The notes under the pieces were generated by a model. The model worked only from the letters and a program-made list of their open reading frames with translations, did not search any database and was not told the origin of the DNA. The position numbers and the translations under genes were made by a program. Below are positions 12,408-23,914 of a stretch of 64,000 bases of DNA, piece after piece. The stretch is from positions 2,356,001 to 2,420,000 of the forward strand of contig CP085826.1 of assembly GCA_020809705.1 (NCBI GenBank), given 5' to 3'. How positions within the stretch are numbered: position 1 is the stretch's first letter; the number at the start of each line of letters is the position of its first letter. This DNA comes from Calonectria ilicicola. Taxonomy: Eukaryota; Ascomycota; Sordariomycetes; Hypocreales; Nectriaceae.

Positions 12408-13971
12408 ATGGGTGCGCTCCTATCGCTGCCGCTGCTCGCGGTGCCGAGCGTGAGCACTGTATGCCTTCCACATCCCTATCTTCCAGTTTTCGATGCGATG
12501 TTCCATCAGCTAATGCGAAATTCCTCCCTTAGATCATGTCTGTCGGCGCAAGTTGTTGCGGTGCCGCGACCTGCTCCATGGTATGCAGCGCCTGCGGCAA
12601 ATGCGGTAATAGGTATGATTCTGAATGTCGACATGATTGTTTTCTATCTAACCGAGCCTCGCCACAAATAGTGTTGCAACACGTATCGGATATGCCCTCC
12701 TTCTCCTCGTCAACTCGATCGTCGCCTGGATAATGCTCACACCGTGGGCTATCGAAAAGTTACAACATCTTATGCTTGACTACGTCAAGATCAATTGTCC
12801 AAATGGCAGCTGCTATGGCTGGCTCGCCGTGCATCGTATCAACTTCGCCCTCGGTCTATTTCATCTCATTCTCGCTGGTCTGTTATTCGGGGTATCTTCG
12901 TCCAAACACCCTCGCGCTGCAATTCAAAATGGTTACTGGGGGCCCAAAGTCATCGCTTGGCTCGTCTTCGTTGTTCTTTCCTTCCTTATTCCCAATCCCT
13001 TCTTCGTTGTTTGGGGCAACTACTTCGCCTTTGCCGGTGCTATGCTATTTTTGATGTTGGGTCTCATCCTTCTAGTTGACCTGGCGCACAACTGGGCCGA
13101 GTACTGTCTAGCACAGATCGAAGACACTGACTCCAAGTTTTGGAGATTCGTTCTCATTGGATCCACGCTGGGTATGTACCTTGGCTCTATCGCTATGACA
13201 GTGGTCCAGTACATATTTTTCGCCTCCGGTAACTGCCACTTGAATCAAGCAGCCATCACCATTAACCTCATTCTCTGGCTCATCATTTCTATCATCTCCG
13301 TCAACCCTACTATTCAAGAGTACAACCCCAAGGCCGGTTTAGCTCAAGCCGCCATGGTTGCAGTTTACTGCACCTACCTGACCATGTCTGCCGTATCCAT
13401 GGAGCCTGATGACAAACAATGCAACCCCCTCATCCGTGCTCAGGGCACCAGAACCACCTCCATCGTCATTGGTGCCATAGTCACTATGCTCACAGTTGCG
13501 TATACTACCACCCGCGCTGCTACTCAGAGCCTCGGTCTTGGTAACTCCAACGGCATTCGCCTTCCCGAAGAAGACGAGCATGATCTTGTTACCCAGCAGC
13601 CAAGTGCACGCCGCGAGATGCGTGCTGAGGCCCTTCGCCGAGCTGTTGAAGAAGGCAGTCTTCCTGCTGATGCACTACTTTCGGATGACGAGAGTGATGC
13701 TGGTGATCACCCCTCTCACGATGACGAGCGATCTGGAACCCAATATAGCTACAGCGTCTTTCATATAATTTTCTTCTTGGCTACCGCATGGGTAGCTACG
13801 TTGTTGACCATGAACTTTGATGAGGCCAACCAAGATGGGAGCTTTGCTCCAGTTGGTCGCACATACGCCGCAAGTTATGTCAAAATTGCAAGTGCATGGG
13901 TCTGCTATGGTATGTATATCTGGACACTAGTGGCACCTATTGTCCTACCTGATCGGTTCGACTTTAATTAA
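12408..13971 (+). CDS. TMS1: TMS1/SERINC family membrane protein
   Basis: A multipass membrane protein of the serine incorporator (SERINC/TMS1) family, found in Golgi, vacuole and plasma membranes and linked in other eukaryotes to phospholipid/serine metabolism and lipid scrambling. Exons 12408-12458, 12533-12612 and 12672-13971 give 476 residues. The N-terminus has the family Cys-rich patch (SCCGAATCSMVCSACGKC), then a hydrophobic helix with NSIVAWIM and an extracellular loop with NCPNGSCYGWLAVHRINFAL. About ten hydrophobic segments follow. A charged acidic loop near residues 350-385 (DDESDAGDHPSHDDER) precedes the last two helices. The first exon and the start at 12408 are supported by the length and the MGALLSLPLLAVPSVST start typical of fungal members. 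Confidence 0.93.
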
Positions 13972-15716
13972 ATGTACCATTCATGCTTCCGCAAATGCAT
14001 CCTGCATGATCAGCCTCATAAAACCGTCGGATGAGGAGATAAATGCGTAATGATGCCCTCGGAACTTGAGCATATAAGAGAATCTACATAGAACGCATTT
14101 CTTAGCTTTCAATAAAATTTTGTTCCTCTCAATTAGTCTATCGGATCGATTGACCTGTTGCTAGATGAAGGAACGACCTTTTTGTTATCTTTTTGTTTTG
14201 TATTGCTTAGACCCTAACGCACTCTCATGCCTCCTGGGCACAAAGCCTTCCGACCGGGTTTACTATTGGAAAGCAGGTCAGATTGTTACAGAAAATACAG
14301 TGCAAATACAAAGGCTGTTTGCCATGCATGTCTAGGCTCCCTCACTTGCGAGCACCGCTGTGTAACGCCAGGGGCTTTTTGGCGAAGAGAGCAAATGCGC
14401 CATCAAAGTCCATTCGTAACTTCCTTTAAACATGGCGGTCCATACCAGATTAAGAGGCTCCATGATAGGATAACCCAGTGCAAACCAATATCTCAGCTGC
14501 AACCTACGACTTTAGGCCCAATATCCATTTTAGTAAATCGTGGACTCGGCCAAGAGGGAGCTCCAAAGCCACAACAGTAGCAGATACAAACAAGTTTGGC
14601 CATGATTCGCCCAAACAAGATACAGTTAACTTCATCCTCTATACACTCATGAAAACTTAGAAAGGCATAGTCAGGATAGCTTCCCTTGCTAAGACCATGA
14701 ATACTAACGCGAATCCTTCACATCCCCTAACACCATGTTGTTCAAACGCCGTATGCTCCATTTGCAGCGACAGACGGCACAAACGAGAGAAACACCGAAG
14801 GAGACGACGATAGATCTTGCGCGCGAACCGAAGATCAAAGAAAAGGGAGGGCCAGATACTACCTATCCAAGTAATCAAAAGTGCTATTCGTTACAATTAA
14901 TATTCGGTGACAACTCTGGGCCCAATATTCATCTTGAAGACAATGGTTTGTGGATGAATAGCTCAAGTTGGCCAACATTAGTTCCTTTATTTTAGCCAAA
15001 AAGAAAAAAAGGGGGAGGGGGTTAAACGGAGAAAATAGAGTGAGGCCGACGAAGCATCAGACCAGTATCAATGTGAGGAGGGCTTGCGCAATAGAAAATG
15101 CAATATATCGATACAATCCCTTTTCGGCCAAGCATGTAAGTACGTGGCCTTGATTTATAAGGAGTAATGATGGACATACATTCTGTCTAATGCTCAAAAG
15201 CACCAATAGCAGAAAATGCTGGGATGGTATGAATCCCACCCTGATATACTTAGAATCAGTGTCTAGGGTGATGTAACCATCTACAATTACGCCGAAAAAC
15301 ACCATCAAATGCCATTGTGACAAAATTAGAGGGAATCCGCCACGCTGGATGATGACAAGATCTACAGGCAATTACATAGGCTGTATATGCAAAGGGAATC
15401 GAACAAATGGTCCCATCATGGTTAAGGTCCGCCACAGCTGCATGATGAAAGAGGGTTGTCAAGATAGAGATGGCCTAGAACGAGGTGTGGTATTTTGGGA
15501 CAACCTCTGAGGGAAGTAATATCTAGTTCCAAACCCCCATTGAGCCCACCATAAGTCAATTCCATCTTCAGATCAACAAACTAGTTTATAATTTACTGTT
15601 TGGCTGACTCAAACTAACTATTTTCTTCCAGACTGAGAAATGAACGGGAAAATAGAACACGCACACGGATCTTGCATGACCTTTTCAGGGCGAATCGTCC
15701 GTCTCCTTGCTAGAGT
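13972..15716. other. Intergenic region downstream of TMS1
   Basis: No supportable gene. The 117-codon frame at 14227-14580 has no recognisable domain. The first 150 bases are AT-richer and probably hold the TMS1 3' end. Confidence 0.5.
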
Positions 15717-15768
15717 TTAATTAAGAGTCTTGCTGCGCGCACACATACATTTTGCTAGATGCACACAT
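15717..15768 (+). repeat. Left terminal inverted repeat of the MITE
   Basis: 52-base arm, starting at TTAATTAAGAG and ending GCACACAT. It matches the right arm with five substitutions and no gaps. Confidence 0.8.
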
Positions 15769-15925
15769 AAAGCACTTGAATTTAATATTAGGATAAAGGA
15801 ATAAGAATAAAATAAATAATTTTATATATATTTCTAAATTTATTCATGATAAAATAAATAAAGGCTTTAGTATTTTCTATGGACTGTCTTAGGATTTTCT
15901 AGGAGAGCCCTAGCTAAATAGTTTG

Positions 15926-15977
15926 ATGTGTGCACCTAGAAAAATGTATGTGTGCACGCAGCAAGACCCTTGATTAA
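15926..15977 (-). repeat. Right terminal inverted repeat of the MITE
   Basis: 52-base arm. Read on the minus strand it starts TTAATCAAGGG and ends GCACACAT. Differences from the left arm fall at arm positions 6, 10, 22, 38 and 43. Confidence 0.8.
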
Positions 15978-17105
15978 TTAGCACCCAGATGCTTTTCTTG
16001 TGCGATCACACTTGTAGGGGTTAATTACAGGTTTACACGGCTCCTTCAGAAATGAAATCCAGAGTATTAGCCGTCGTAACCTTGCTGTAAACATCAAGCA
16101 GCCAGTTTCAAGCCTGTCAATCAGCTCACGTCGCTTCAAAAGAATCATGTTTTTCACGACTCCTCGCTTGCGATACTCCTATTGTGACATCACACTTTCT
16201 CGATGTACCACATCCGAACAAACCCACTCGTGCTTCACACAGAGTCATACGATGGATGGAACGCACGGTGTTTAATGGGTACGACAATTTCTGAGATCAG
16301 GTGAAAAATCGCGTTCCCTCAAATAGTTTCGTCATCCGGAAAGAGGTATCGCTGTTCCTCCAGTCATAGATGTGAAATATCTATGGTCAAAACATAGTGA
16401 CAGAAGAAGTTCGATTTGACAGCTATCAACTAAATCTGTGTATTTTCCTACTTCTTACATTAGCTCACCTTGGATCTTAACTAGAATGCGTTTGACGGCC
16501 TCGTTTATTGAAAGGGCACAGTGCAGCAAGCACACTGTTAACCCCATAGAAGGTAATATGCGGTGCGATTTAGCGTAGCAAATTTAATTGAATCAATATG
16601 TTGCAGATCATTTCTTTATATCATCAAATACCCTTATTCTATTTTTATTTTTCAGTAGCCAAAATATCTTGCTAAGCCAAGAGTTGTAATCAAGAGACCA
16701 ACCCCATGCGTACCTTATGAGCCCATGACACAAGGAGACAACACTTGATAACCATTGGATTTTCCCATTGGCCCAACACCCAAGCTACGCTTCACCACAT
16801 TTTACCATATATTAAAATCTGTGTCCGAGACATTTTCGGTCACCCAAATGTGCTAAACTCCCCAACCTCCACCAACGCCAAATGTAGATGATATTACAGG
16901 CTTAGAATCATCAGCTGAGCGGTCGAGAGACCTTGCATTCAGTCTCCAAGCTGATCTGTCCGCTCTTTTGGACTGACAGGAACCACATATGAAGTGTGGG
17001 CACCAGTGGCTAGTAGTCCAGTCGAACGCCACATCGCAGCAGGTGGAATGTCCCCAACCAGACTAAGTCCAAAACCTGGTCGCTATGATGACATTCGTTC
17101 ATACT
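15978..17105. other. Intergenic region between the MITE and the cystathionine beta-lyase 3' end
   Basis: AT-richer DNA with no long frame and no RNA gene that I can support. I see nothing beyond the presumed 3' flank of the neighbouring gene. Confidence 0.5.
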
Positions 17106-18497
17106 TTATTTGGTCAGAGGTGTCTGGCCCAGTTCCTTCGCCGCTCCAGTAGCATGGAAGCCATCAAGTGTCACTGTCACAGCACCAGCTTGGACGAGCT
17201 GTATCCAAGTTAATAACTATTCCAAAAAGACTCGTTGAGGGGAACTTACAGCTCGAGAGAGATCTTCGATGAGGTCATCAACATCTTCAATTCCAACACA
17301 TAGGCGGATGATGTCTTCAGGCATCTGTCGTTCTCTTCGCGTCTTAGCATCAATACTTGCATGGCTCATCTGGCAGGGCATGCTGATTAAGCTGTTGACA
17401 CAACCGAAGCTAACACTGATACCCCAAAGTCGAGCAGCTTCTACAATGCGCTCAGACACAGCAGTATCGCCCGTCTCAAAAGAGAGAACAGCACCTGCGC
17501 CACGAGCCATAGACCAGTGCAAGTCATACTGGGGATGAGACTTGAGACCAGGATAACGGACACGGAATCCTTTAGACTCAAGGAACTCTGCAATAGCCTG
17601 CGCACTTGCTTGTTGCTTTTCCATTCGAATTGCAAGTGTTTTAACACCTCTCATGAGAAGGAACGAATCATTGGGAGAAAGACCGCATCCAGTCGAGTTG
17701 ATGACGAAGTACAATCTATCAGCAATTTCTGTGTCGTTACAGGCCATGACACCAGCCATAATGTCATGGTGACCAGAAAGGTACTTCGTACCAGATTCAT
17801 ACACAATATCAGCACCCATGTCAAGAGGATTAGCAAGCATAGGTGATAGCATCGTGTTGTCGACAACAACGAGAGCTTTGGGGTTGGCTTCGTGAACAAG
17901 CCGCGCAATTGACGGAATATCAACAATTTTGATCAAGGGGTTTGTGGGGGTTTCGAGTAACACCATGGCAGTCTTTTCTGAGATGCGTGCCTGCACGCTT
18001 CCAACGGTAGTGGTGTCGACATGGTGGACGATAATGCCTTGGTTAGCCGCTAGGTAGGTAAGGAGCCGGTGGCTTCCTCCATAGAGGTCATCGCCGGTTA
18101 TAACCTCATCGCCTGGGCGAAGAAGACGAGTAATGACATCCAGCGCACCCATACCAGAACTCACAGCCAGAGCCCGAGCAGCGTTCATAATTTTAGCGAC
18201 ATGGCGTTCAAGGTGGGTCCGGGTTGGGTTGCCAGATCGAGTGTAGTCATATTCCTGTTGACCACCGTTTGCAGAAGTCTGCTTGAAGGTAGCAGACTGG
18301 TAGATGGGGATGCTTGAAGCGCCGTACTGATCCTTGCTCTCAGTGTACACAAGCTCTGTTGCAAGAGCATACTTGCGTCGGCCGTTGCGGGGGCTGGATG
18401 GGGCGGGAGTGGGAGGGAGGTCATGGCCATCAAGATCGACTCGCTTCAGCGGGTTGCCGGACTTGCCAGCTAATTCGGTGGGGTTTGAAGCCGACAT
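17106..18497 (-). CDS. met-2: Cystathionine beta-lyase (PLP-dependent, methionine biosynthesis)
   Basis: Cleaves cystathionine to homocysteine, pyruvate and ammonia in transsulfuration toward methionine. Minus-strand exons 17250-18497 and 17106-17198 give 446 residues. The fold-type I Cys/Met-metabolism signature is complete: YDYTRSGNPTR, SSGMGALD, GDDLYGGSHRLL, ETPTNP, VVDNTMLSP and ESGTKYLSGHHD, in which the lysine after GT is the expected PLP Schiff-base residue. It matches the beta-lyase (Neurospora met-2, yeast STR3) group better than gamma-lyase, notably in KYALATELVYTESKDQYGAS. The last exon, ending in GQTPLTK, requires removing a 51-nt intron; without it the frame would stop at 17217. 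The frame stays open upstream for another 112 codons, so a longer form with an N-terminal extension is possible (see findings). Confidence 0.92.
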
Positions 18498-19445
18498 TCT
18501 GAATGCGATTTTTAAAGAACTTGTAAAGTAACGACGACGAGGAGCCGGAAATCGAGATATCGCGGATAGGCACTGGTAGATGGGTGGGAGAAGAACCCCG
18601 CGGCGCCAAGAGCTTTGGCGGGGGAGAAGTGGAAAGCAAATTTTAAAAAGGCAAGGCAATTGGGAAATGTGAAGAGAGACGCCGTAAAGCCACCTAGCGT
18701 CTAATTCAAGTACGATGGCAAAATGGCGAAGGATATGTTGAAGATGGAAGATAAGAAGCGAAGTTCGATATAAGGGAAGCAAACGAGTCATACATAGTCC
18801 GGGGGAGGGACGGGAATCGGGAGTCGGAGTCACGAGCGCTCATCGGCGGTCTAGGGAAGAAGAGGTTTTCTTACAGGGCCAGCCACCAGTAGTGGTTCCG
18901 GGTCGTGCCCTTGCAGCGGGCTGCAACACCTCTTCCAAGGCCACGCAGCACTGTCATGCGCTGTCTCATTCACTGCAGCCATGCTGAGCCGCCAACGTTC
19001 CAATGCCGCCCACCGCCATTCACCTGGGCCATCCGCCCGATGTACGGAGGGGGGTTAAATTATCGAAGTACTTCAAAACCTCAAGAGAGGTAGGCTTATT
19101 ATTGAGTACACTGCTAGCAGAACCCCAGAAAACCAATGTGGGTCTTCTGAATGACGTGATCCGGCACGAATTTCTTCAATTGTCAATCAATTCCGCAATA
19201 CACTGTGATGAGCAACTGTTCTCTGATCCAGCGAGTCAATTCTACAAGCCAGTTTAGATACCTAAGTTCTATTGGACAGAATCAATTAATACAGTGCTGC
19301 GCATACGGTATGGTCAATTCGCCATCGAAAAATCCCAGGCAGCCCCTGCAGGACAAAATAACCAATGCACCGATTGGTCACGAGCGGGCTAATGTGATGG
19401 TGAGGATTCTTTTCTCTATTCATCATAATCGTTTCTTGTTAGTGT
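18498..19445. other. Intergenic region upstream of cystathionine beta-lyase and downstream of MSP1
   Basis: The part nearest the lyase (18498-18833) stays open in frame with that gene and may encode an alternative N-terminus. The rest contains no supportable frame. Confidence 0.5.
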
Positions 19446-20905
19446 CTAATCCTGTTCCTCTGCCACCAGCTCATCAACCTCTTCGTATTCGGTCGTCTCT
19501 CCGCCAGAGCGCCGGGAAGTTGCTGCTGCCACATTTGCCTTAATTTGTCCCCCTTCCCGTCCAAGGAAATCCTCAGACCTGATGCCCCGAAACTGTGTTG
19601 GGTCGACGGCCGACATGGATTGACCACTTTCTCGGTGTTGTTTCATATACTCCCGAACTGGAACCATGGCAGCGTCTCGACATGCCTCCTTAATGTCGCT
19701 GCCTGAAAGACCTGCCGTAATGTTGGCGATATAGTCTAGATTAAAATGCTTGGGGTCTGTCTTTGTGTCGCGGAGAATAAGTTGTAAGATCCGGCGGCGC
19801 TGCTCTTTTCCTGGCAGCGAAACCGGAAACTTTTTGGGCATGCGACGTAGAATGGCCTCGTCAATATCGTGAATGCGGTTCGTTGCTCCCAAAACCATGA
19901 TTCGGGCCGGCATCCCGGAAGAGTTTGACGACGTGAGACCATCCCATAAAGTCATAAACCTGGATATCATTAGCTTTATCGCTCGCCCTAGTCTTTTGAT
20001 TTTAACATACTCAGCCTTGACCATACCGCTAGCCTCATGCTCGCCACTCCTTCGGGTTCCAAGAACGGCGTCAATTTCATCAATAAAGATGATGGCGGGT
20101 TGCATTTTACGAGCCAACGAGAACACAGCCCGGACAATTTTGTTAGAATCTCCATACCACTTCTCTGTCAATGTTGAAATGTGCAGGTTAATAAAAGAGG
20201 CCCCGCTCTCATGAGCAACCGCCTTAGCCAACATTGTCTTTCCACAACCGGGCGGTCCATATAATAGCACTCCAGAAGGTGCCGATAGCAGGGGCGCAGC
20301 ATGCGAATAGAGATGTGGCATGGTCAGGGGATAGATAACGGACTCCTTCAATTCCTCGATGATGGTATCTAATCCACCAATATCTGGGTTGTCGCGCAAA
20401 ATCATGTCAGCCTATGATATTCCATCAAGCAACGTCTCTCGCTTGCGCAAGCCACGTTAACACAACTCACCATTGAACCCAACAGAGATATCTTGAGGCG
20501 GAACCATTTCCAACGCCACCAAGTTTTCGTATTCGTTGAGCACTAGTTCCTCTACTCGAGGTCCCCTTCGTGATCCGGAGCTATCGTCATCGTAGTCGCC
20601 TTCGAGTTGCCTTTGTCGATTCAAGCGCTCTAGGTGTGCTTTGGCCTGGCGTCTGGCCTGCTCATGCTTTTCTTTATCTGGGTCTGCGAGGTTGCTGAGA
20701 AGTGGGTTGAGGAATGTTCGTGCGACGTAGAGGCCAGCCGTCATCTACGGAAAGCGTGTCAGTGGTATATTCCTCGTGCTCGACGCATCAAACATTCACT
20801 CACCATTCCAGCAAACAGCAAAAGATCCACGGCGACATCGCCAAGCTTGCGTCGCTCCCCCATCCCGAGGATCCAGCGCAGCCACGAGGTTGACTTGTCG
20901 CTCAT
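19446..20905 (-). CDS. MSP1: Mitochondrial outer-membrane AAA ATPase Msp1 (ATAD1)
   Basis: A membrane-anchored AAA+ ATPase that extracts mislocalised tail-anchored proteins from the mitochondrial outer membrane and peroxisomes. Minus-strand exons 20804-20905, 20471-20744, 20011-20383 and 19446-19959 give 420 residues. A hydrophobic anchor lies near residues 24-46. The signature DIGGLD starts at about 126 and is created by the second splice. Next come GVLLYGPPGCGKT (Walker A, about 168-175), FINLHISTLTEKWYGDSNK, IIFIDEID (Walker B, about 224-230) and GATNR. Intron 3 (19960-20010) is 51 nt, in frame and stop-free; removing it restores the conserved KAEFMTLWDG. The tail is acidic, ending VAEEQD. 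The start at 20905 is the first ATG in frame. It is divergent from the Csm1/Pcs1 gene, 556 bases away. Confidence 0.95.
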
Positions 20906-21461
20906 GAGTTGGCGCTGCGCCGAGGTAGTGGACGGCAGAAGCTCAAGCACCGGTCAAGAGAAATTCAATGAAGCAGGAAAGGACGACACTCCGTGTCTCT
21001 GAAGACGGAGGATGGAAGTTGGCGTGCAGCATAAATGTTTGAAGCTGGGGTCAGCGGATGGGCCGTGGCCGCGTCGAGGCGATAATTGATTGGCACATGC
21101 AAGTTTGGTTCATCTAATCAGCCACTTCACCTTATGCGCTTGGCCCCTATCGAGCTGGCAATATGGCGGCAACAACGCGCACGGACCATTCTCGGTTGCG
21201 CAGATTCCCACTGGACAATCCACTCAGCGTTTGTTTACATTGGATATGGTAGATAGGCAGTCAAAACATGTACAACCTTGTCTTTCCAAATACTCCCCTC
21301 ATTTACCATTCTATCCCACGGGTCGAAAATACAATCTAGCCAATATACCAAGCACCGAATAATCGCGCGATTGTTTCTTTTCGACTCACTCGATCGCGCA
21401 TCCAACTTCAACACATTCACTTAACAAATTCCTCCAAACATCACCAGACAACACTAGACTG
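20906..21461. promoter_or_regulatory. Divergent promoter between MSP1 and the Csm1/Pcs1 gene
   Basis: 556 bases separate the two divergent starts, so this stretch must carry both promoters. I see no clear binding motif and no coding frame. Confidence 0.55.
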
Positions 21462-22978
21462 ATGCCGCGCGCAAAAGCGATTGAACCTCTCGCGGGACTT
21501 GTTGGATCAGACTCAGAGCCGGATCTCGATGATATTGACGCCTCCGAAGTACAAGCCGCGCGCAACCAGAGAAACTCGATGAGCGTTACCAAAAAGACCC
21601 GCGGCCGGCCACCTAGCGCAAACAAGGTTACGAAAAAGCCAGCAACAAAGACAGCCGGTCGAACCAGAGGCAGGCCTACCACGACAACCGCGCAATCGAC
21701 CCCGAAAGAAACCCATATTGCACCTCGAAATATTACACGCCAGACCAGGAGACAGACTCACGAGGACAGCGCCGAGCCCGACGAGCCCGACGAGACGGCG
21801 AGCGTTGTGTCTACTCAAATAAAATCCGCTCGTGGTCGACCTAAAGTTAGCGGGAGCGCTGTGAAAAGAACAATTGTCAATAGTGCGCCTGCAAGTGTTC
21901 CAGCCAGCGCAACAAGGCCAAGAGGTCGGCCCGCACGGAATCCTATCACAGCTCCCCGAGAGGAAATACCGGAAACGCAGGATGTAGACGCTGAGCTAGA
22001 GACAATGGATCTCGATGATCCCACACATGACCCTCTGAGCGAGGACATAGCCCCAGTCCCGATAGATCCAATTGAAGGTATAGTCGGATATGATATCAGT
22101 GATCCTTCCCTCCGAAGGCGGTTAGGAGACCTTAGTAAGAAGTACGAAAATCTGGAAATGCGCCACCGGGATCTTCGAGAAGTCGGCGTGAAAGAAGCGG
22201 AGCGAAACTTCGATCGTCTACGGAAGCAGGCTGAAGAGCGAACCACTGGTAAAGCGCTACCATATTCACAAATCGTTTCAATTCACTGACAAAAACGCAG
22301 CTGCGAACAAACTCATCACTGAGCTAAAGCAAGAGCTTGCCGCACAAACAGCATTAGCAAGTCAAGGAGACGAACTTAGAAAGGAGCTTGAGACTAGCGA
22401 GGCCAAGGTCGAAGATTTAGAGAATGAGGTCGAAACCCTCAACAGCTCTCTAGCCGAAGCAAAACAGGAAATCAAAACTCTGTCGATGAAGTTGGCCGCT
22501 CTAAGGTCAGGGGAGACAAACGCGAGGGTCCCTGGAAGCGCTCTCAAGGCTACTTCAGTAGCAAGTCGCACGGTTCAAGCAGAAGCAGCCCACGCAGCCA
22601 AAGCCAAGGAGGAATTATATGGTGATTTGACAGGTCTCATCATCTTAGATCTAAAGCAGGACGATGAAGAAGACATTGTGGACTGTATCCAGACTGGACG
22701 CAACGGCAGTAAGTTTACCATGTGTTATGAGGAGAGGAGTCAGATAACTAAAATCTTATCCAGGTCTTCACTTCAAGCTCGTAGTTGAAAGCATCGAGCA
22801 AGCAGACAGTTACGAGGATTTGCAGGTTACTTATCGACCGCAACTAGACGCCAATCGAGATGGGGATTTGATGGAGATTCTACCAGACTATCTTACCGAA
22901 GAGATTACATTCCCACGACCGCAGGCGTCTCTTTTCTACAACAGAGTGATGAGGTCATTGACGGACAAGCTAGATTAG
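21462..22978 (+). CDS. pcs1: Monopolin subunit Csm1/Pcs1 with N-terminal AT-hooks
   Basis: A kinetochore/nucleolar coiled-coil protein of the monopolin complex, which in yeasts clamps microtubule sites at kinetochores and acts on rDNA. Exons 21462-22248, 22301-22708 and 22764-22978 give 469 residues. The N-terminal 160 residues are basic and contain four RGRP cores, at about residues 47-50, 69-72, 124-127 and 154-157, in typical AT-hook settings (TRGRPPS, RTRGRPT, SARGRPK, RPRGRPA). A long coiled coil covers roughly residues 235-355. The C-terminal globular domain reads HFKLVVESIEQ, then YLTEEITFPRPQASLFYNRV, the Csm1/Pcs1 signature. Both introns are required to keep the coil and the C-terminal domain in one frame. 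Assignment rests on the C-terminal domain and architecture. Confidence 0.88.
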
Positions 22979-23914
22979 GTATAATTATATGAAGAGGAGG
23001 CTTGAAGCAAGACATGCGGCCGGCGTACTAGTGTTATTCTTTGGTTCGGACTGATACCCATGGAGTTTGTATTGGTTTGATTGCATTCTACGAACATGGC
23101 TGGTTGGCATGGTTGAAGAGACTTGGTAGATTTGATGACACATCTTTATCTGACCCAAACATCACTAGTGATCATCAAGGTTGTTGCATTGATATGACTT
23201 GGCCGTCCGGGTTCTTAAGAACAGAATGTGCTTTCTGCCACCCACTCAAATTCAGACCTAAAAGCGGCAACTTGACGCGAACAATCATGATGGACCATTA
23301 TGGCTGGCCTGTTTTTTTTATATTTATTTATTTTCATCAGTATACTGATGAGAGCTTGAAATGCTACCTTCCCAATGCCAATACCCTTTTACGTCACACG
23401 CGCCCACACGTATCGGGCTTGAGAGAATCCATTGACAGCATTGGGAATGTCCAACCACGTGTAAGGGAGGGGCCGGCGCAGCCAGGGGCAAGTCCATTAG
23501 TGCATCATCTGTTGGTGTGGGCGATTAGCGGGGGCTGCCCATGGATCGCCCATATGCAAGGTACCTTGAACGCGACTGGACAAAACCGCGTCGGGCCATT
23601 ACCATTTGGCCACGGTTTTCGCTCTGTGTTGTAGATGCGATGTCATTTACACACACCTACTTTTAACTCTCGTCCTCGTCCAATTTTACTTAGAACTTTC
23701 TCCTTGTCAAAGAGCCCACGATTCCTTCTTTTCCTTGTTGGCCCATTTGTCTCCCTAAAGCATCCGCTACTACACCATGGAATTCTCCCCTTGGCTCTAA
23801 TAATATCTGCGGAAGCGTTTGGTCCACTCTCTTTCCAATCCTTACATTGTGACATCCAGTCCGGCCTCTCCCGCATATCGCCTTTCCAAGCAGATCCCGC
23901 TGCCTCAATTCGCC
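22979..23914. other. Intergenic region upstream of MCD4
   Basis: Contains an ATG-less open stretch of about 197 codons at 23041-23634 with no recognisable domain, probably chance. The last 250 bases before MCD4 are C/T-rich and look like a fungal promoter/leader. Confidence 0.5.

Larger units (their letters stand above)
15717..15977. mobile_element. MITE-like non-autonomous DNA transposon with 52-bp terminal inverted repeats
   Basis: The two ends, 15717-15768 and 15926-15977, are reverse complements at 47 of 52 positions. Each begins TTAATYAAGRGTCTTGCTGC and ends with a TGCACACAT block. The interior of about 157 bases is AT-rich, with runs of AATAAAATAAAT type and no coding capacity. Four of the five arm mismatches are transitions, compatible with age or with mild RIP-like mutation. 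The size, long terminal inverted repeats and lack of an ORF are those of a miniature inverted-repeat element. The flanks are TA/TTAA-rich, so a TA or TTAA target duplication is possible but cannot be separated from the AT-rich termini. No second copy is visible in this window. Confidence 0.8.

Noticed and set aside
17217..17249. Stop codon at 17217 as the natural end of cystathionine beta-lyase
   Set aside because: The bases before it form a consensus GTAAGT intron; splicing to 17198 restores the conserved C-terminus.
23041..23634. 197-codon open frame between the Csm1/Pcs1 gene and MCD4
   Set aside because: It begins at a non-ATG codon, has no recognisable domain and sits in a promoter-like region; most likely a chance frame.
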